64,000 nt of DNA from Streptomyces sp. F63 (GCF_018070345.1 NZ_JAGPXX010000006.1:233977-297976); one strand, 5' to 3'; shown: positions 8,032 to 17,058, counted from the stretch's first letter. Made by a program: numbers and translations. The notes: generated by a model from the letters alone, not told the origin.

Positions 8032-9329
8032 TCAGCCGCGGATGGCCCACTCGCCGGAGGAGAGGTCCGTGCCGGGCAGTCCCCGGGGAAGCAACTGCCG
8101 GGCGTCGGCGGCCGCTTCACGGGACTCCGGGGTCCGGCAGAGTGCCTCGGCGAGGTGCCCGTTGATGGCCTCGTCGATCGGGCTCGGCTCCAGGGCGGTC
8201 CCGTCCTCGTTGAGGCGCTGGTACTTCATGAGGTTCAGGCCCAGGGCGAACTGGCGCTCGCCGTCGCGGCTGGACAGGGCGATCGTGCCGGCGCCGAAGA
8301 CCGCCCCGTCGTGGCCCCAGAAGCGGCCGCAACCGGGCAGGTCGAGCACATAGATGCCGAGGCCGTAGTCGATGCGGGCGGGGCCGGCCGCGACGGGGAC
8401 CGTGCGCAGCATCTCGTCCAGGGCGGCGGGTCCGAGCAACCCGCCCGTCAGCAGGGCGCGGTAGAAGCGGTTCAGGTCGTCGGTCGTCGAGATGACCGCG
8501 CCCGCGGTGGACGCCCAGGACATGTCGTAGACGCTGTAGTCGCGAGGCGGGTCGATCAGGCCGTGGAACGACTCGTACATCCGGGAGTGCGGGCCCTTGA
8601 TGTACGGGGTGCGGGGGTAGGAGGTGGCGCGCAGCCCGGCCCGGTCGATGACATGGCGGGTGATGTACGTCCCCGCGTCCTGGCCGGTGACCTTCTCCAG
8701 GAGCAGGCCGGCGATCACGTAGTTGGTGTTGGAGTACGATCCCGGCTGCTTGCCGGGCCGTCCCGTGGCGGGTGCCTCCAGACCGAGCCGCACCAGCTCT
8801 TCCGGCCGGATGGAACGGAAGCGTCCTTCGTCGAGGCTTTCGGCGGAGTTGACGGCGAGGGACGGGAAGGCGCCCAGGACGTAGTCGCCGATGCCGCTGG
8901 TGTGGTTGAGGAGCATCCGCACGGTCACGTCGCGGCCCCGCTCCCCGGGGACCAGGTCCGGGAGGTACTCGCCGATGGACGCGTCGAGCCGGATCCGGCC
9001 GCGTTCCACCTGCTGGAGCACCGCTACGGCGGTGAACGTCTTGCTGATGCTGCCCACTCGGTGGCGCATGCCGGGCCTGACAGGGCGCCCGGTGTGCACG
9101 TCGGCGATCCCGGACGCGCCGGTCCACCGCTCCGCCCCCTCGCGGACGGAGGAGTAGCTGCCGTACATGCCCGCTTCGTGAACGGCGCCCAGCGTGGTGC
9201 GCAGAGCGCCGCGGTCCAGGGGCTCGGCCGCCGGCGAGGCGGTTTCGGCTTTTTTTAGGCCGCCGGCGCCGCGGTGGCTGTCAGCAGCGTGGCGCCGAGG
9301 ATGATTCCGGCGAGTCGGGTGATGCGCAA
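8032..9329 (-). pseudogene. Secreted serine hydrolase (beta-lactamase/D-Ala-D-Ala carboxypeptidase type), frameshifted after its signal peptide
   Basis: The mature frame shows the three penicillin-binding-type motifs: SISK (SxxK) in HRVGSISKTFTAV, YSN in PGSYSNTNYV and HDG in FWGHDGAVFG, with normal length of about 400 residues. A separate minus-strand frame from TTG at 9329 encodes RITRLAGIILGATLL followed by TATAAPAA, a complete Sec signal peptide behind GGGGAAGGAAC, and ends at TAA inside a run of seven A. The mature frame continues one register away (GLKKAETAS). One base missing just before the TAA would explain this. Without correction the longest Met start is 9168, giving a protein with no export signal. 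It could be a sequencing error or real inactivation. Confidence 0.75.
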
Positions 9330-9515
9330 GGTTGTTCCTTCCCCAGTGTCGAACGGGTGTCGGAGCAATCCTCATGGGCCCGGGCGCGGCCTCACATCCT
9401 TCTCGCGGATGATCGGCGGCGCAGTGCCGCGAACCCGGCGTCCGGCGTGGCTCTCCACGGGCCGGCCAACGCCCTCGCGGCACGCTCGGCGCGGCCGCCC
9501 GCCCCTCCGGCGCGC

Positions 9516-10100
9516 TCAGGAGACGTCGGACACAGCCCCGGGCCTGTCGAGAACCAGTTCGCGCTCCACCTTGGCGGGGTCGCCCTTCACGGGCGCGGTC
9601 ACCCCGGAGGGGGCGAATCCGTACCGGCGGTAGAAGCGTTCGGCCCGCGCGTTGTCCTGGTGGACGTACAGCCGCGCCCTTGTCACGTCCTCGACCGACC
9701 ACGCCCATCCGACGGCCGCCTCGAAGAGCGCGTCGATCACACCGCTGCCGCGGTGTTCGGGGCGCACGAAGACGCCGACAATGTGCGCCTGGCGCCGCTC
9801 GACGGCCGTGCCGAACGGGTCGACGCCCCCCGCGTCCTCGATCAGCACCGTCACCGTGCCGGTCCAGGCTCCGTCCCGGCCGTCCTCGGCCACGAACTGG
9901 CGCACCCGCGTTCCGCCGGCCGCCGATCCCCTGGCCCGTTCCTGCCAGAAGGAGTCCGGCTTCGCGGCCGCCTGCTCGTACGTGTCGAGGAAGGCGATCG
10001 GAGCAGCCGGGTCCTTCAGCGCCAGGAGCCGCAACTCCTTCACCTCGGGCCACTCTTCGGCACGGATGGGGCGGACGGAGTGGCGCGGAACGTCGTTCAT
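9516..10100 (-). CDS. GNAT family N-acetyltransferase
   Basis: The 194-residue protein has the GNAT order: N-terminal VRPIRAEEWPEVKELRLLAL, the beta4 strand AHIVGVFVRPEHRGSGVIDA with the acetyl-CoA pyrophosphate loop (R/Q-x-x-G-x-G/A type, here RPEHRGSG), and the C-terminal RLYVHQDNARAERFYRRYGF motif. The acceptor is unknown. ATG at 10100 overlaps the TGA of the preceding small gene (ATGA), so the two are co-translated. A damaged copy of its central part lies at 7725-7985. Confidence 0.9.
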   Translation of the reverse strand: MNDVPRHSVRPIRAEEWPEVKELRLLALKDPAAPIAFLDTYEQAAAKPDSFWQERARGSAAGGTRVRQFVAEDGRDGAWTGTVTVLIEDAGGVDPFGTAVERRQAHIVGVFVRPEHRGSGVIDALFEAAVGWAWSVEDVTRARLYVHQDNARAERFYRRYGFAPSGVTAPVKGDPAKVERELVLDRPGAVSDVS

Positions 10101-10402
10101 GCTGCCGGACCCCAGGGGAGGGCCGTTCCGGGGTGCCACGGCATTTTCGCAGGTAGGCAGTCGGGCGCGGATCCGTGTGGCGTGAGGTCGACGTCAAAGT
10201 GCAGCATCTCCGGGGTGCGGTGGAACGGCCCCCGAGCATGCACAATCACCGTGCCGTGAGGCGCGAGTGCCTTGCGAAGGCATGCGGTGAGTTTCGCCTC
10301 TTCCTGGGGCGTGGCTTCGGCCCAAAGGGCCGGCCGGACGAGCCGGTAGGGCGCCAGGGCCACCGGTTCCCGTTCTCCGCCAGGCAGATCATCACGCGTC
10401 AT
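10097..10402 (-). CDS. Small conserved-looking hypothetical protein
   Basis: 101 residues with no recognised domain. The centre, EEAKLTACLRKALAPHGTVI followed by HARGPFHRTPEMLHFDVDLT, has alternating strand/helix character and good codon bias, and the ATGA overlap with the downstream GNAT gene supports it as real. No signal peptide or membrane segment. It may act with the acetyltransferase, but nothing in the sequence proves that. Confidence 0.6.
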   Translation of the reverse strand: MTRDDLPGGEREPVALAPYRLVRPALWAEATPQEEAKLTACLRKALAPHGTVIVHARGPFHRTPEMLHFDVDLTPHGSAPDCLPAKMPWHPGTALPWGPAA

Positions 10403-10547
10403 GGGACCGGTCTACCCCACGGCAGCCGACACTCGCGGCCCGGGCTCCCCCTACACGACGCCGGCCGGGGACGCCATCCCGCCACGGCCAACGCGGGGAA
10501 ACAGGCGTCTTCGGCGCGGCCGTCGGTGCGGAGCAGCAGGCGGGTGG

Positions 10548-11450
10548 CTACCGGGCCGACGCGCCGATGAGTTCGTCGGCGGTCCACCGTGCGACACCGG
10601 CGGGGAAGGGGGCCGGCAGTCCGAGGACGATGTGCCGGAAACCGGCGTCGGTCGCCTCCGCGATCGCGTCCCGCGTGGTCTCCGGCCGGTCGTAGTCGAC
10701 GGCCAGATGGATCGAGCGGGTGATGGACGCGGGATCGCGGCCGAGCTCGGCGCAGTAGCGGTCCAGCAGGGCGCTGCGGTTGACGGCGTCGTCGATGCCG
10801 CCGCCGGGGATGTTCCACAGGTCGGCGTGCTCGGCGGCGATGCGCAGGGTCGCGGAGGAGCGGCCGCCGATGAGGATCGGCGGGTGCGGGCGCTGGACGG
10901 GCTTGGGGTTGCCGAACGCTCCGGTGAGCTGGTGGTGGGTGCCGTGGAAGTCGAACGGTTTCTCCTCGGTCCAGAGCCGGCGGATCACCGTGCAGGCTTC
11001 GGCGAGACTTCCGACGGCGTGCGCCGTGTCGTGGAAGGGCAGGCCGTGGGCCGTGTACTCCCGCCGGGCCAGGGGGTGGTCGGGGCGGGAGCCGACGCCG
11101 ATGCCGAAGTCGAGACGTCCGCCGGAGACGATGTCGACGGTCGTGGCGATCTTGGCCAGCATCGCGGGGGGCCGGAACCGGTTGCTGGTCACCATGACGC
11201 CGAGCCGCAGGCGTTCCGTCCGGGCGGCCAGGGCCGCGAGCAGCGTCCAGCCCTCGTAGGCCGGTCCGTCCGGGTCGCCGCCGATCGGCATGAGGTGGTC
11301 GAACAGCCAGGCGTGCTCGATCCGCGGGATCGTGTCCGCCTCGCGCCAGACCCGCAGGACGTCGTGGTAGCCGACCTGCATGGGAGCGGTCATGATCCCG
11401 AAGCTGGGCCGGGGAGTGTGTGGTGGCGTGTGCGGTGGTGGGTGTGGCAT
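10548..11450 (-). CDS. LLM class (F420/FMN-type) oxidoreductase
   Basis: A 300-residue bacterial-luciferase-like monooxygenase with a TIM-barrel. Landmarks are HAWLFDHLMPIGGDPDGPAY, AARTERLRLGVMVTSNRFR, AKIATTVDIVSGGRLDFGIG and RPHPPILIGG, all typical of the TIGR03-type F420-dependent LLM subfamilies. Cofactor and substrate cannot be fixed from sequence alone. ATG 11450 follows AAAGGA at suitable distance; an internal Met 19 codons later is the alternative start. It is preceded by about 390 bases without a gene and is probably monocistronic. Confidence 0.88.
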   Translation of the reverse strand: MPHPPPHTPPHTPRPSFGIMTAPMQVGYHDVLRVWREADTIPRIEHAWLFDHLMPIGGDPDGPAYEGWTLLAALAARTERLRLGVMVTSNRFRPPAMLAKIATTVDIVSGGRLDFGIGVGSRPDHPLARREYTAHGLPFHDTAHAVGSLAEACTVIRRLWTEEKPFDFHGTHHQLTGAFGNPKPVQRPHPPILIGGRSSATLRIAAEHADLWNIPGGGIDDAVNRSALLDRYCAELGRDPASITRSIHLAVDYDRPETTRDAIAEATDAGFRHIVLGLPAPFPAGVARWTADELIGASAR

Positions 11451-11839
11451 GGGGCTGGGGTCCTTTCGACGGCCGCAGCGCCGGACGGGCGCCTGGCGAA
11501 GGGCAGTTGGGATGGGGAGGGAAGGGACGGGGCGGAAGGAGAGGACGGGGTGACGCGCCACGGGCCGGGTTGGCCGAGAGCGCGGCGTCCGGCGTGACGA
11601 ACCGCCGCCCGGACGGCCTTGTCCGCCTCCTCCGCCTCCTCCGCCCCGGCCGCTCCGGGTGCCCCGGCCGTCCGGGCCACCCCGGCACCTGGGCCGCACC
11701 CGGGCCGTCCCCCGGCCCCGGTCTCCTGGGCAGCCCCGGCGGGTGCCGGTGAGCCGGCGGGGTATCACCTGCTCGCCGGCACCCGTGTGGTGCGCCGGGG
11801 ACCGGGACGGGGGGAGGGGCGGCCGGTTCCCGCAGACGG
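11451..11839. other. Intergenic, no gene seen
   Basis: About 390 bases between the 3' end of the aldo/keto reductase gene and the start of the monooxygenase gene. It contains the monooxygenase leader with AAAGGA and GC-rich, Pro/Ala-coding shadow frames only. Confidence 0.6.
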
Positions 11840-12859
11840 TCAGCGGCGCCGCAGCGAGGCGTCCAGCAGGGAGGGCGGGGTGTCGAACTTCTCGTGCGGG
11901 GCGAGGTCCGTGCCGGGAGCGACGATGGCGTCGATCGCGTCGAGGACGTCGGCGGAGAGCACGGTGCCGGCCGCGGTGGTCTGCGCGTGCAGATGGTCCA
12001 GGGTGCGTGGGCCGATGAGCGCGCTGGTCACGGCCGGGTGTGCGGTCACGAAGCCGAGGGCGAGCTGGATCATCGTCAGGCCGGCCCCGTCGGCGACCTT
12101 CGCGAGCTGTTCGACGGCGTCGAGGCGGGCCCGGTTGACGGGGAGGCTCGTGTCGAAGCGTTCCGGCATGAACGCCGCGCGGCTGGTCGTGATCTCCCGG
12201 CCCGCGCGGACCGCGCCCGACAGCCAGCCGGACGCCAGCGGGCTCCACACCAGCACCCCGAGCCCGTACCGCTCCGTCACGGGCAGGACGTGGGTCTCGA
12301 TGCCGCGCTGCAGGATCGAGTAGCTCGGCTGTTCGGTGACGTACCGGCTCAGGCGGTGCTCGTGGGCGGCCCACTGGGCCTCGACGATGCGGTGGGCGGG
12401 GAAGGTCGAGGAACCGAAGTAGCGGATTTTTCCGGCGCGTTGGAGGTCGGTCAGCGCCGACAGGGTCTCCTCGTCGCTGGTGTCCGGGTCCCACCGGTGG
12501 ATCTGGTAGAGGTCGACGTGGTCGACGCCGAGGCGGCGCAGGCTGTCGTCCAGCGCGGTGACCAGCCAGCGGCGCGAGCTGCCCCGGTGGTTGCGCTCCT
12601 CGCTCATCGGCATGGCGGCCTTGGTGGCCAGCACGATGTCGTCGCGGCGGCCGGCGATGGCCTTGCCGACCATCTCCTCCGACTCGCCCCGGCCGTACAT
12701 GTCGGCGGTGTCGATGAGGTTGATCCCCGCCTCCAGGGCGGCGTCGACGATGGCGGTGGCCTCGTCCTGGGTGGTGCGCCCGATCGCGCCGAAGTTCATG
12801 GCGCCGAGTGCGAGGGTGCTGACCTGGACGCCGGTGCGGCCCAGGGTGCGGTACTGCAT
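11840..12859 (-). CDS. Aldo/keto reductase
   Basis: The 339-residue NADPH-dependent reductase opens MQYRTLGRTGVQVSTLALGA. It carries the catalytic tetrad blocks of the AKR barrel: INLIDTADMYGRGESEEMVG (Asp and Tyr), VLATKAAMP (Lys) and DLYQIHRWD (His), plus the cofactor segment VWSPLASGWLSG. It reduces a carbonyl substrate that is not identifiable here. It is divergent from a TetR gene whose promoter region carries two palindromes, so induction by a small molecule through that TetR protein is likely. Length is normal for the family. Confidence 0.92.
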   Translation of the reverse strand: MQYRTLGRTGVQVSTLALGAMNFGAIGRTTQDEATAIVDAALEAGINLIDTADMYGRGESEEMVGKAIAGRRDDIVLATKAAMPMSEERNHRGSSRRWLVTALDDSLRRLGVDHVDLYQIHRWDPDTSDEETLSALTDLQRAGKIRYFGSSTFPAHRIVEAQWAAHEHRLSRYVTEQPSYSILQRGIETHVLPVTERYGLGVLVWSPLASGWLSGAVRAGREITTSRAAFMPERFDTSLPVNRARLDAVEQLAKVADGAGLTMIQLALGFVTAHPAVTSALIGPRTLDHLHAQTTAAGTVLSADVLDAIDAIVAPGTDLAPHEKFDTPPSLLDASLRRR

Positions 12860-13011
12860 GGGCTGTCTCCTCAGTGAGTGATCGCGTCATCGCGCATGAG
12901 GCGCGGATGGAGCGCGGGAGTGGCGCGGCTGCGCGGTGCGGGCGGTGCGGGCGGCGCAGCGCATGGCATGGCTTGGTGGCCGGGCCCCGGCTCTGGCATG
13001 ATGCACAAAGC

Positions 13012-13051
13012 GGAACCCCGTTCCGGAAGAGACGATACGGAACTCGGTTCC
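13012..13051. promoter_or_regulatory. Twin palindromic operators for the TetR regulator
   Basis: GGAAC-CCC-GTTCC (13012-13024) and GGAAC-TCG-GTTCC (13039-13051) are two identical-arm palindromes with 3-bp centres, spaced 27 bp centre to centre. They lie between the divergent aldo/keto reductase and TetR genes, 35-75 bp before the TetR start. This is the arrangement expected for autoregulation and control of the divergent gene. Confidence 0.8.
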
Positions 13052-13085
13052 GCTTTGGCAAGCGTGAGGGGAGAGGAGCGGCGCG

Positions 13086-13673
13086 ATGAACGGAAGTGGC
13101 GAGTGCGCGGGGCCTGCGGACCGGCCCCGGCGGGCGGACGCCCGGCGCAACCGGGAGGCGTTGCTCGACGCGGCCGCCGCGGTCTTCGTCAGCTCGGGCG
13201 TGCAGGCGCCGGTACGCGACATCGCGGCGGAGGCAGGCGTCGGGGTGGGCACGATCTACCGGCACTTCCCGAAACGGGCGGACCTCATCATCGCCGTCTT
13301 CCGGCACCAGGTGGAGGCCTGCGCCGAGGCCGGGCCGGCCCTCCTGGTGAACAGCCCGACCCCCTATGCCGCACTGGGGCGCTGGATCGACCTCTTCGTC
13401 GACTTCCTCGTCACCAAGCACGGTCTCGCGGCCGTGCTGCGGTCCGACAACACCGGCTTCGAGGCGCTGCACGCCTACTTCCTGGACCGCCTCGTGCCCG
13501 TGTGCACCGAACTGCTCGACGCCGCGGCCGCCTCCGGGGAGATCCGGTCCGACGTGCGGGCCCTTGAACTCATGCGTGGCGTCGGCAATCTCTGTGTGGG
13601 CGCCGACGATCCCCGCTACGACGCGCGCCGCATGGTCGGACTCCTCATCGCGGGACTGCGCAAGCCGCGGTGA
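13086..13673 (+). CDS. TetR family transcriptional regulator
   Basis: The 195-residue repressor has an N-terminal helix-turn-helix (about 18-65): RRNREALLDAAAAVFVSSGV, then VRDIAAEAGVGVGTIYRHFP. The C-terminal ligand domain includes WIDLFVDFLVTKHGLAAVLR and resembles SbtR-like members. It is divergent from the aldo/keto reductase gene, and two matching palindromes in the shared intergenic region are its probable operators. It likely represses both genes until a ligand binds. The ATG follows GGGGAGAGGAGCGGCG. Confidence 0.92.
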   Translation: MNGSGECAGPADRPRRADARRNREALLDAAAAVFVSSGVQAPVRDIAAEAGVGVGTIYRHFPKRADLIIAVFRHQVEACAEAGPALLVNSPTPYAALGRWIDLFVDFLVTKHGLAAVLRSDNTGFEALHAYFLDRLVPVCTELLDAAAASGEIRSDVRALELMRGVGNLCVGADDPRYDARRMVGLLIAGLRKPR

Positions 13674-13864
13674 CGGCCGGCCGGGCGGCCGGGCGGCCGG
13701 TGCGGGCCGCCCCCGGCCGCTCCGCTCCTCCCCGTCCTGCCCCGCGTCCTGCCCCGCCCGGCCCCGCCCGGCCCGGCCGGTCCCCGAGGCCGCCCCCGCG
13801 TACGGCGGAAGGGGCCCCGGGGCACGAGCCGAAGGCTCTCAACGGACGTGCCCCGCGAGCCGCC

Positions 13865-14680
13865 TCAGGACCGCTCCGTTCCCGCGCCGTTGTTCGCCGG
13901 GAGGGACTCCCAGAGTCCGACCAGCTCCTTCGCCAGGTCCGGGTGCCCGGCCGCCAGGATCGGGGAGCCGAAGACGAAGTCGCGGCCCTCCGCGCCCAGG
14001 ACGGCCACGCCGTTCCGGCGGAGCAGCGCGACGCCCGCGGCCACGTCCCAGGGGGCCGGGCCGAAGCAGACGCAGGCGTCGAGCCAGCCCTCGGCCACCG
14101 CCGCCAGGTCCAGGCTCATGCAGCCGTGCATCCGCACCCGGTACGCCACCCCGCCCAGTAGGCCGGAGAGGAAGGTGCCGGAGCGGGACCGGGGCGAGCC
14201 GGTGCCCGTGACGGAGACGATGGCCCGGGCGACCTCGCGCACCCCGGACGGCTCCGTGGACGGGCCGCTCTCCGGCCCGACGGTCCAGCGGCGGTGCAGG
14301 GCCGGGGCGTGCAGCACGCCCACGGACGGGGTCCCGGCCTCCGCGTAGGCGAGGGAGACGGCGTGCAGCGGCGCGCCCCGGGTGTAGTTCATCGTGCCGT
14401 CGATGGGGTCCAGCAGCCAGCAGCGGTCCGGGAGCGGGCCCGCCTCGGCGGACTCCTCGCCGATGACGGGGATGTCCGGGGTCCGCTCGCGCAGGACGCG
14501 GGTCACCCGTCGTTCGACCTCGACGTCGGCGTCCGTGACCTCCTCGCCGGACTCCTTGAATCTCTTCTCGGACCACTCGTCTCCGGCCCGCCCTAGCCAT
14601 GCGACTCCCGCCTCGACGGCTTCCTCGGCGACAGTCAGCAGGTCGTGGTGCTCGTTCACGTCGGTCCAGGGCCTTTCCAC
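13865..14680 (-). CDS. Inositol monophosphatase family protein
   Basis: A 271-residue Mg2+/Li+-sensitive phosphatase fold. Metal-site motifs are present in order: the GEES block (VIGEESAEAG), WLLDPIDGTMNYTRG (DPIDGT signature) and APWDVAAGVALL (WDxAAG). The substrate may be inositol phosphate, histidinol phosphate or a related sugar phosphate, and sequence alone does not decide. The GTG at 14680 is the longest start; GTG at 14659 is possible and has GGAAAGG upstream. It stands alone between divergent and convergent neighbours. Confidence 0.9.
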   Translation of the reverse strand: MERPWTDVNEHHDLLTVAEEAVEAGVAWLGRAGDEWSEKRFKESGEEVTDADVEVERRVTRVLRERTPDIPVIGEESAEAGPLPDRCWLLDPIDGTMNYTRGAPLHAVSLAYAEAGTPSVGVLHAPALHRRWTVGPESGPSTEPSGVREVARAIVSVTGTGSPRSRSGTFLSGLLGGVAYRVRMHGCMSLDLAAVAEGWLDACVCFGPAPWDVAAGVALLRRNGVAVLGAEGRDFVFGSPILAAGHPDLAKELVGLWESLPANNGAGTERS

Positions 14681-15114
14681 CGGAGTACGGGCTGTGCGCT
14701 CCGGCCGCCTCGCCCCGCTCCCCGGTGTCGCCGGCGACTCCGGGGAGCGGGGGCACGGCCGGTTCGGAGGCCAACGTACCGGTCCGGGCGGCCGGACCCG
14801 GTCCCGGGCCGTGCGGGGCGGGGGAGAAGGCCCGGCCGGGCGGCCGGCCCCGGCCGGGATCTCGCCGGATCCGCCTCGCCGCGGAACCCGGCCCCGAGCT
14901 CTCCCGGTGCGCCTGGGCCGGTGCGTCCGTGCCGCGGGCCCGTGCCGGCGGGTCCGTGCCGGTGCGCCTGCCGCGGTACGCCCCGGCCGCGTGCCGCCCG
15001 GGCCGCGGGCGGTCCCGCGTGCCGGGACCGGGCGGCCCCTCGCGCTGCGGACGTTCGGCCCTGTGCGGCCTTGTCCGCTTCCGGTTGGCTGGAGGGGTAT
15101 CGAGGAGGTACGTG
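14681..15114. other. Intergenic, no gene seen
   Basis: About 430 bases of extremely GC-rich sequence between the divergent phosphatase-like and OsmC genes. Only shadow frames rich in Arg/Pro/Gly are present. The last bases hold the OsmC ribosome-binding site GAGGAGG. Confidence 0.6.
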
Positions 15115-15510
15115 ATGCAGAAGATGACCGTGAACTTCCTGGACGGGGAGTCCTACTCGGTCGCGGTGCGCGGCCACGAGTTCACCGTGGACCAGCCCCT
15201 GGACGCCGGGGGCGACGACCTCGGCCCCACCCCCGTCGAGTTGTTCACCGCCTCGCTGGCCACCTGCGTCGGCTACTACGCCGGCCGCTATCTGGCCCGG
15301 CACGACCTGCCGCGGGAGGGCCTGCGGGTGGAGACGGAGTTCGCCATGGCCGGGAACCGCCCGGCCCGCGTCGCGGAGGTGCGGATGCGCCTCATCGTCC
15401 CCGGGGAGCTGCCGGAGCAGCGCCGCAGGGCACTGGCGGCTGTGGTCGGCAACTGCACCGTCCACAACTCGATCCGGCAGCCGCCGCACGTCGTGATCGA
15501 CGTGGACTGA
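15115..15510 (+). CDS. OsmC family protein (peroxide/thiol stress)
   Basis: A 131-residue OsmC/Ohr-fold protein. Both characteristic cysteines are present: FTASLATCVGYYAGRYLARH and VVGNCTVHNSIRQPP. In this family they form the peroxidatic/resolving pair that reduces organic hydroperoxides. PVELFTASLA is the usual signature. ATG 15115 has GAGGAGG upstream; a GTG one codon earlier (15112) is equally placed. The general OsmC branch fits better than Ohr, since the spacing around the first Cys follows OsmC. The location beside the stress gene block supports a redox-stress role. Confidence 0.88.
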   Translation: MQKMTVNFLDGESYSVAVRGHEFTVDQPLDAGGDDLGPTPVELFTASLATCVGYYAGRYLARHDLPREGLRVETEFAMAGNRPARVAEVRMRLIVPGELPEQRRRALAAVVGNCTVHNSIRQPPHVVIDVD

Positions 15511-15719
15511 GACCCGGCCGGGAGGGCCGGGCTGTGGCACACCCGGCACACCCGGCGCGGCCGGGCGCGGGCCAGGGCACCACCGGGTATCCGCCCCGGT
15601 GGTGCCCTGGTGTTCGTCCCGGTGTTCGTTCGTTCCGCCCGGCTGGGCCCCGCCCCCGGCGGGTAAGGCATGTGGCCTCAGCGGCGTGCAGCACCTTGGG
15701 GCGGGTTACGGGGACGACG

Positions 15720-16004
15720 GTGACCCAGGCGCTGCACCCGGGCCGGCTGGGCTGCCTCGGCGAGGGCCGCGACGAACTCCGGCTGGAGGTGCGCGAGCCG
15801 GCCCGGGCGATGCTCCTGGGCGGCACGCCGTTCGAGGAGCCGATTCTGATGTGGTGGAACTTCGTGGGCCGCACCAGGGCGGAGATCGATGCCGCCCACG
15901 CATCCTGGCAGCGGCAGGACGACCGGTTCCGCCGCGTGCGGTCCGTGCTCCCGCGGATTCCGGTCGCCGCCCCGCACCGGCAGCGGGCCGGAGGGGAGCG
16001 GTGA
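15720..16004 (+). pseudogene. Pirin C-terminal fragment
   Basis: The last 80 or so codons read RDELRLEVREPARAMLLGGT, PFEEPILMWWNFVGRTRAEI and then AHASWQRQDDRF, the conserved C-terminal cupin of bacterial pirins. The N-terminal cupin with its metal-binding histidines is missing; upstream sequence in this frame is unrelated. A GTG at 15720 could start a 94-residue product without a proper ribosome-binding site. It is best taken as a 5'-deleted pirin gene. Confidence 0.8.
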
Positions 16005-16050
16005 GCGGCTCCCGGATGTGGACCGTCCGGCGGCATCGGAGGAACACCCC

Positions 16051-16380
16051 ATGAGCACGGCCGTCCGCGACAACCCCGCCGGGAACCGCTATGAGATCCA
16101 CGAGGGGGAACGGCTGGCGGGCTTCTCCGACTACCGGCTCAGCGGCGACCGGGGAATTGCCTTCACCCACACCGAGACGCTCCCGGAGTTCCGGGGACGC
16201 GGCCTGGCCGGGCGGCTGGTCGCCGGACAACTCGACGACGCCCGCCGCCGCGGGCTCGCCGTCCTGCCGTTCTGTCCCTATGTCCGGAAGTACATCGCCG
16301 AGCACGCCGACGCCTACCTCGGCCTCGTCCCCGCACAGGACCGCGCCCGGTTCGGCCTGCCCCGCCCGGAGACGGCATGA
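16051..16380 (+). CDS. Small GNAT-fold N-acetyltransferase (YjdJ/GTN type)
   Basis: 109 residues, the size of the minimal GNAT subfamily. It shows YEIHEGERLAGFSDYRLSGD, the strand IAFTHTETLPEFRGRGLAGR with the acetyl-CoA loop (FRGRGLAGRL) and a C-terminal RRRGLAVLPFCPYVRKYIAE, the usual Cys-Pro-[FY] block of these proteins. GGAGG precedes the ATG. Substrate unknown. It follows the pirin fragment and is convergent with the flavodoxin gene. Confidence 0.9.
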   Translation: MSTAVRDNPAGNRYEIHEGERLAGFSDYRLSGDRGIAFTHTETLPEFRGRGLAGRLVAGQLDDARRRGLAVLPFCPYVRKYIAEHADAYLGLVPAQDRARFGLPRPETA

Positions 16381-16467
16381 CACCGAACGCTGCCGGCGCG
16401 CACGGCTCCGCCCCGCGCCCGGCCGCCCGGCCGTGCCGGCCCGGGTCCGGGCGTGGCGGCTCGGGCG

Positions 16468-16983
16468 TCAGCCGGGCGGCCCGGCCTGGTTCATCTCCGC
16501 CGCGATGTGCTCGCCCCAGGCCCGCACCTGTTCGCGGTCGCGGAAGTCTCCGCCCCTGCCCTCCGCGACGAGGCGGCGGGTGAGGAAGCCGTCGGAGTCC
16601 TCCGCGAGCCGGCCGCCGAAGGTCATGTGCTCGCGGGCGTGGACGTGTTCGGCGATACGGGCGACGGATTTCGGCGGCGGGATCCGCCTCTCGGAGGCGG
16701 AGGGGTCGAGCGGGCCGCTGCTGAAGAGCCAGACGGGCCGCCGGTCGAGCTCCTCGCGGTTCCGGCGGGCGAAGCGGACCGCGTCCTTCTGCCAGCGGCC
16801 GGAGTAGAGGCCGCCGCCGATCACGACGGCGTCGTACGGTTCGAGGTCCCGGACACCGGAGGCCGGGAGGACGACGACGTCGATCTCCCGGGCGCGCAGG
16901 GCGTCCCCGATCCACTGGGCGATGTCGGCGGTGGAACCGTGCTTGCTTCCGTAGGTGACGAGTACGCGCTGAGCCGTGGGCAT
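16468..16983 (-). CDS. Flavodoxin-domain protein (HemG-like)
   Basis: A 171-residue FMN-binding protein. VLVTYGSKHGSTADIAQWIG is the phosphate-binding loop, YDAVVIGGGLYSGRWQKDA the second FMN loop and RPVWLFSSGPL the third strand. It resembles HemG-type protoporphyrinogen oxidases and the flavodoxins of actinomycete stress clusters. The electron partner is unknown. A 6-2-6 palindrome 76-89 bp upstream of its start (17059-17072) suggests the same regulator as other genes of the block. A paralogue lies at 25278-25829. Confidence 0.85.
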   Translation of the reverse strand: MPTAQRVLVTYGSKHGSTADIAQWIGDALRAREIDVVVLPASGVRDLEPYDAVVIGGGLYSGRWQKDAVRFARRNREELDRRPVWLFSSGPLDPSASERRIPPPKSVARIAEHVHAREHMTFGGRLAEDSDGFLTRRLVAEGRGGDFRDREQVRAWGEHIAAEMNQAGPPG

Positions 16984-17058
16984 GGTCTGTTCACCGGCCT
17001 TCCGTTGCCTGATGTTCCGTTCCGCTGTGTGCGGTGTTCCGTACCGCCGGGGGAGCGG

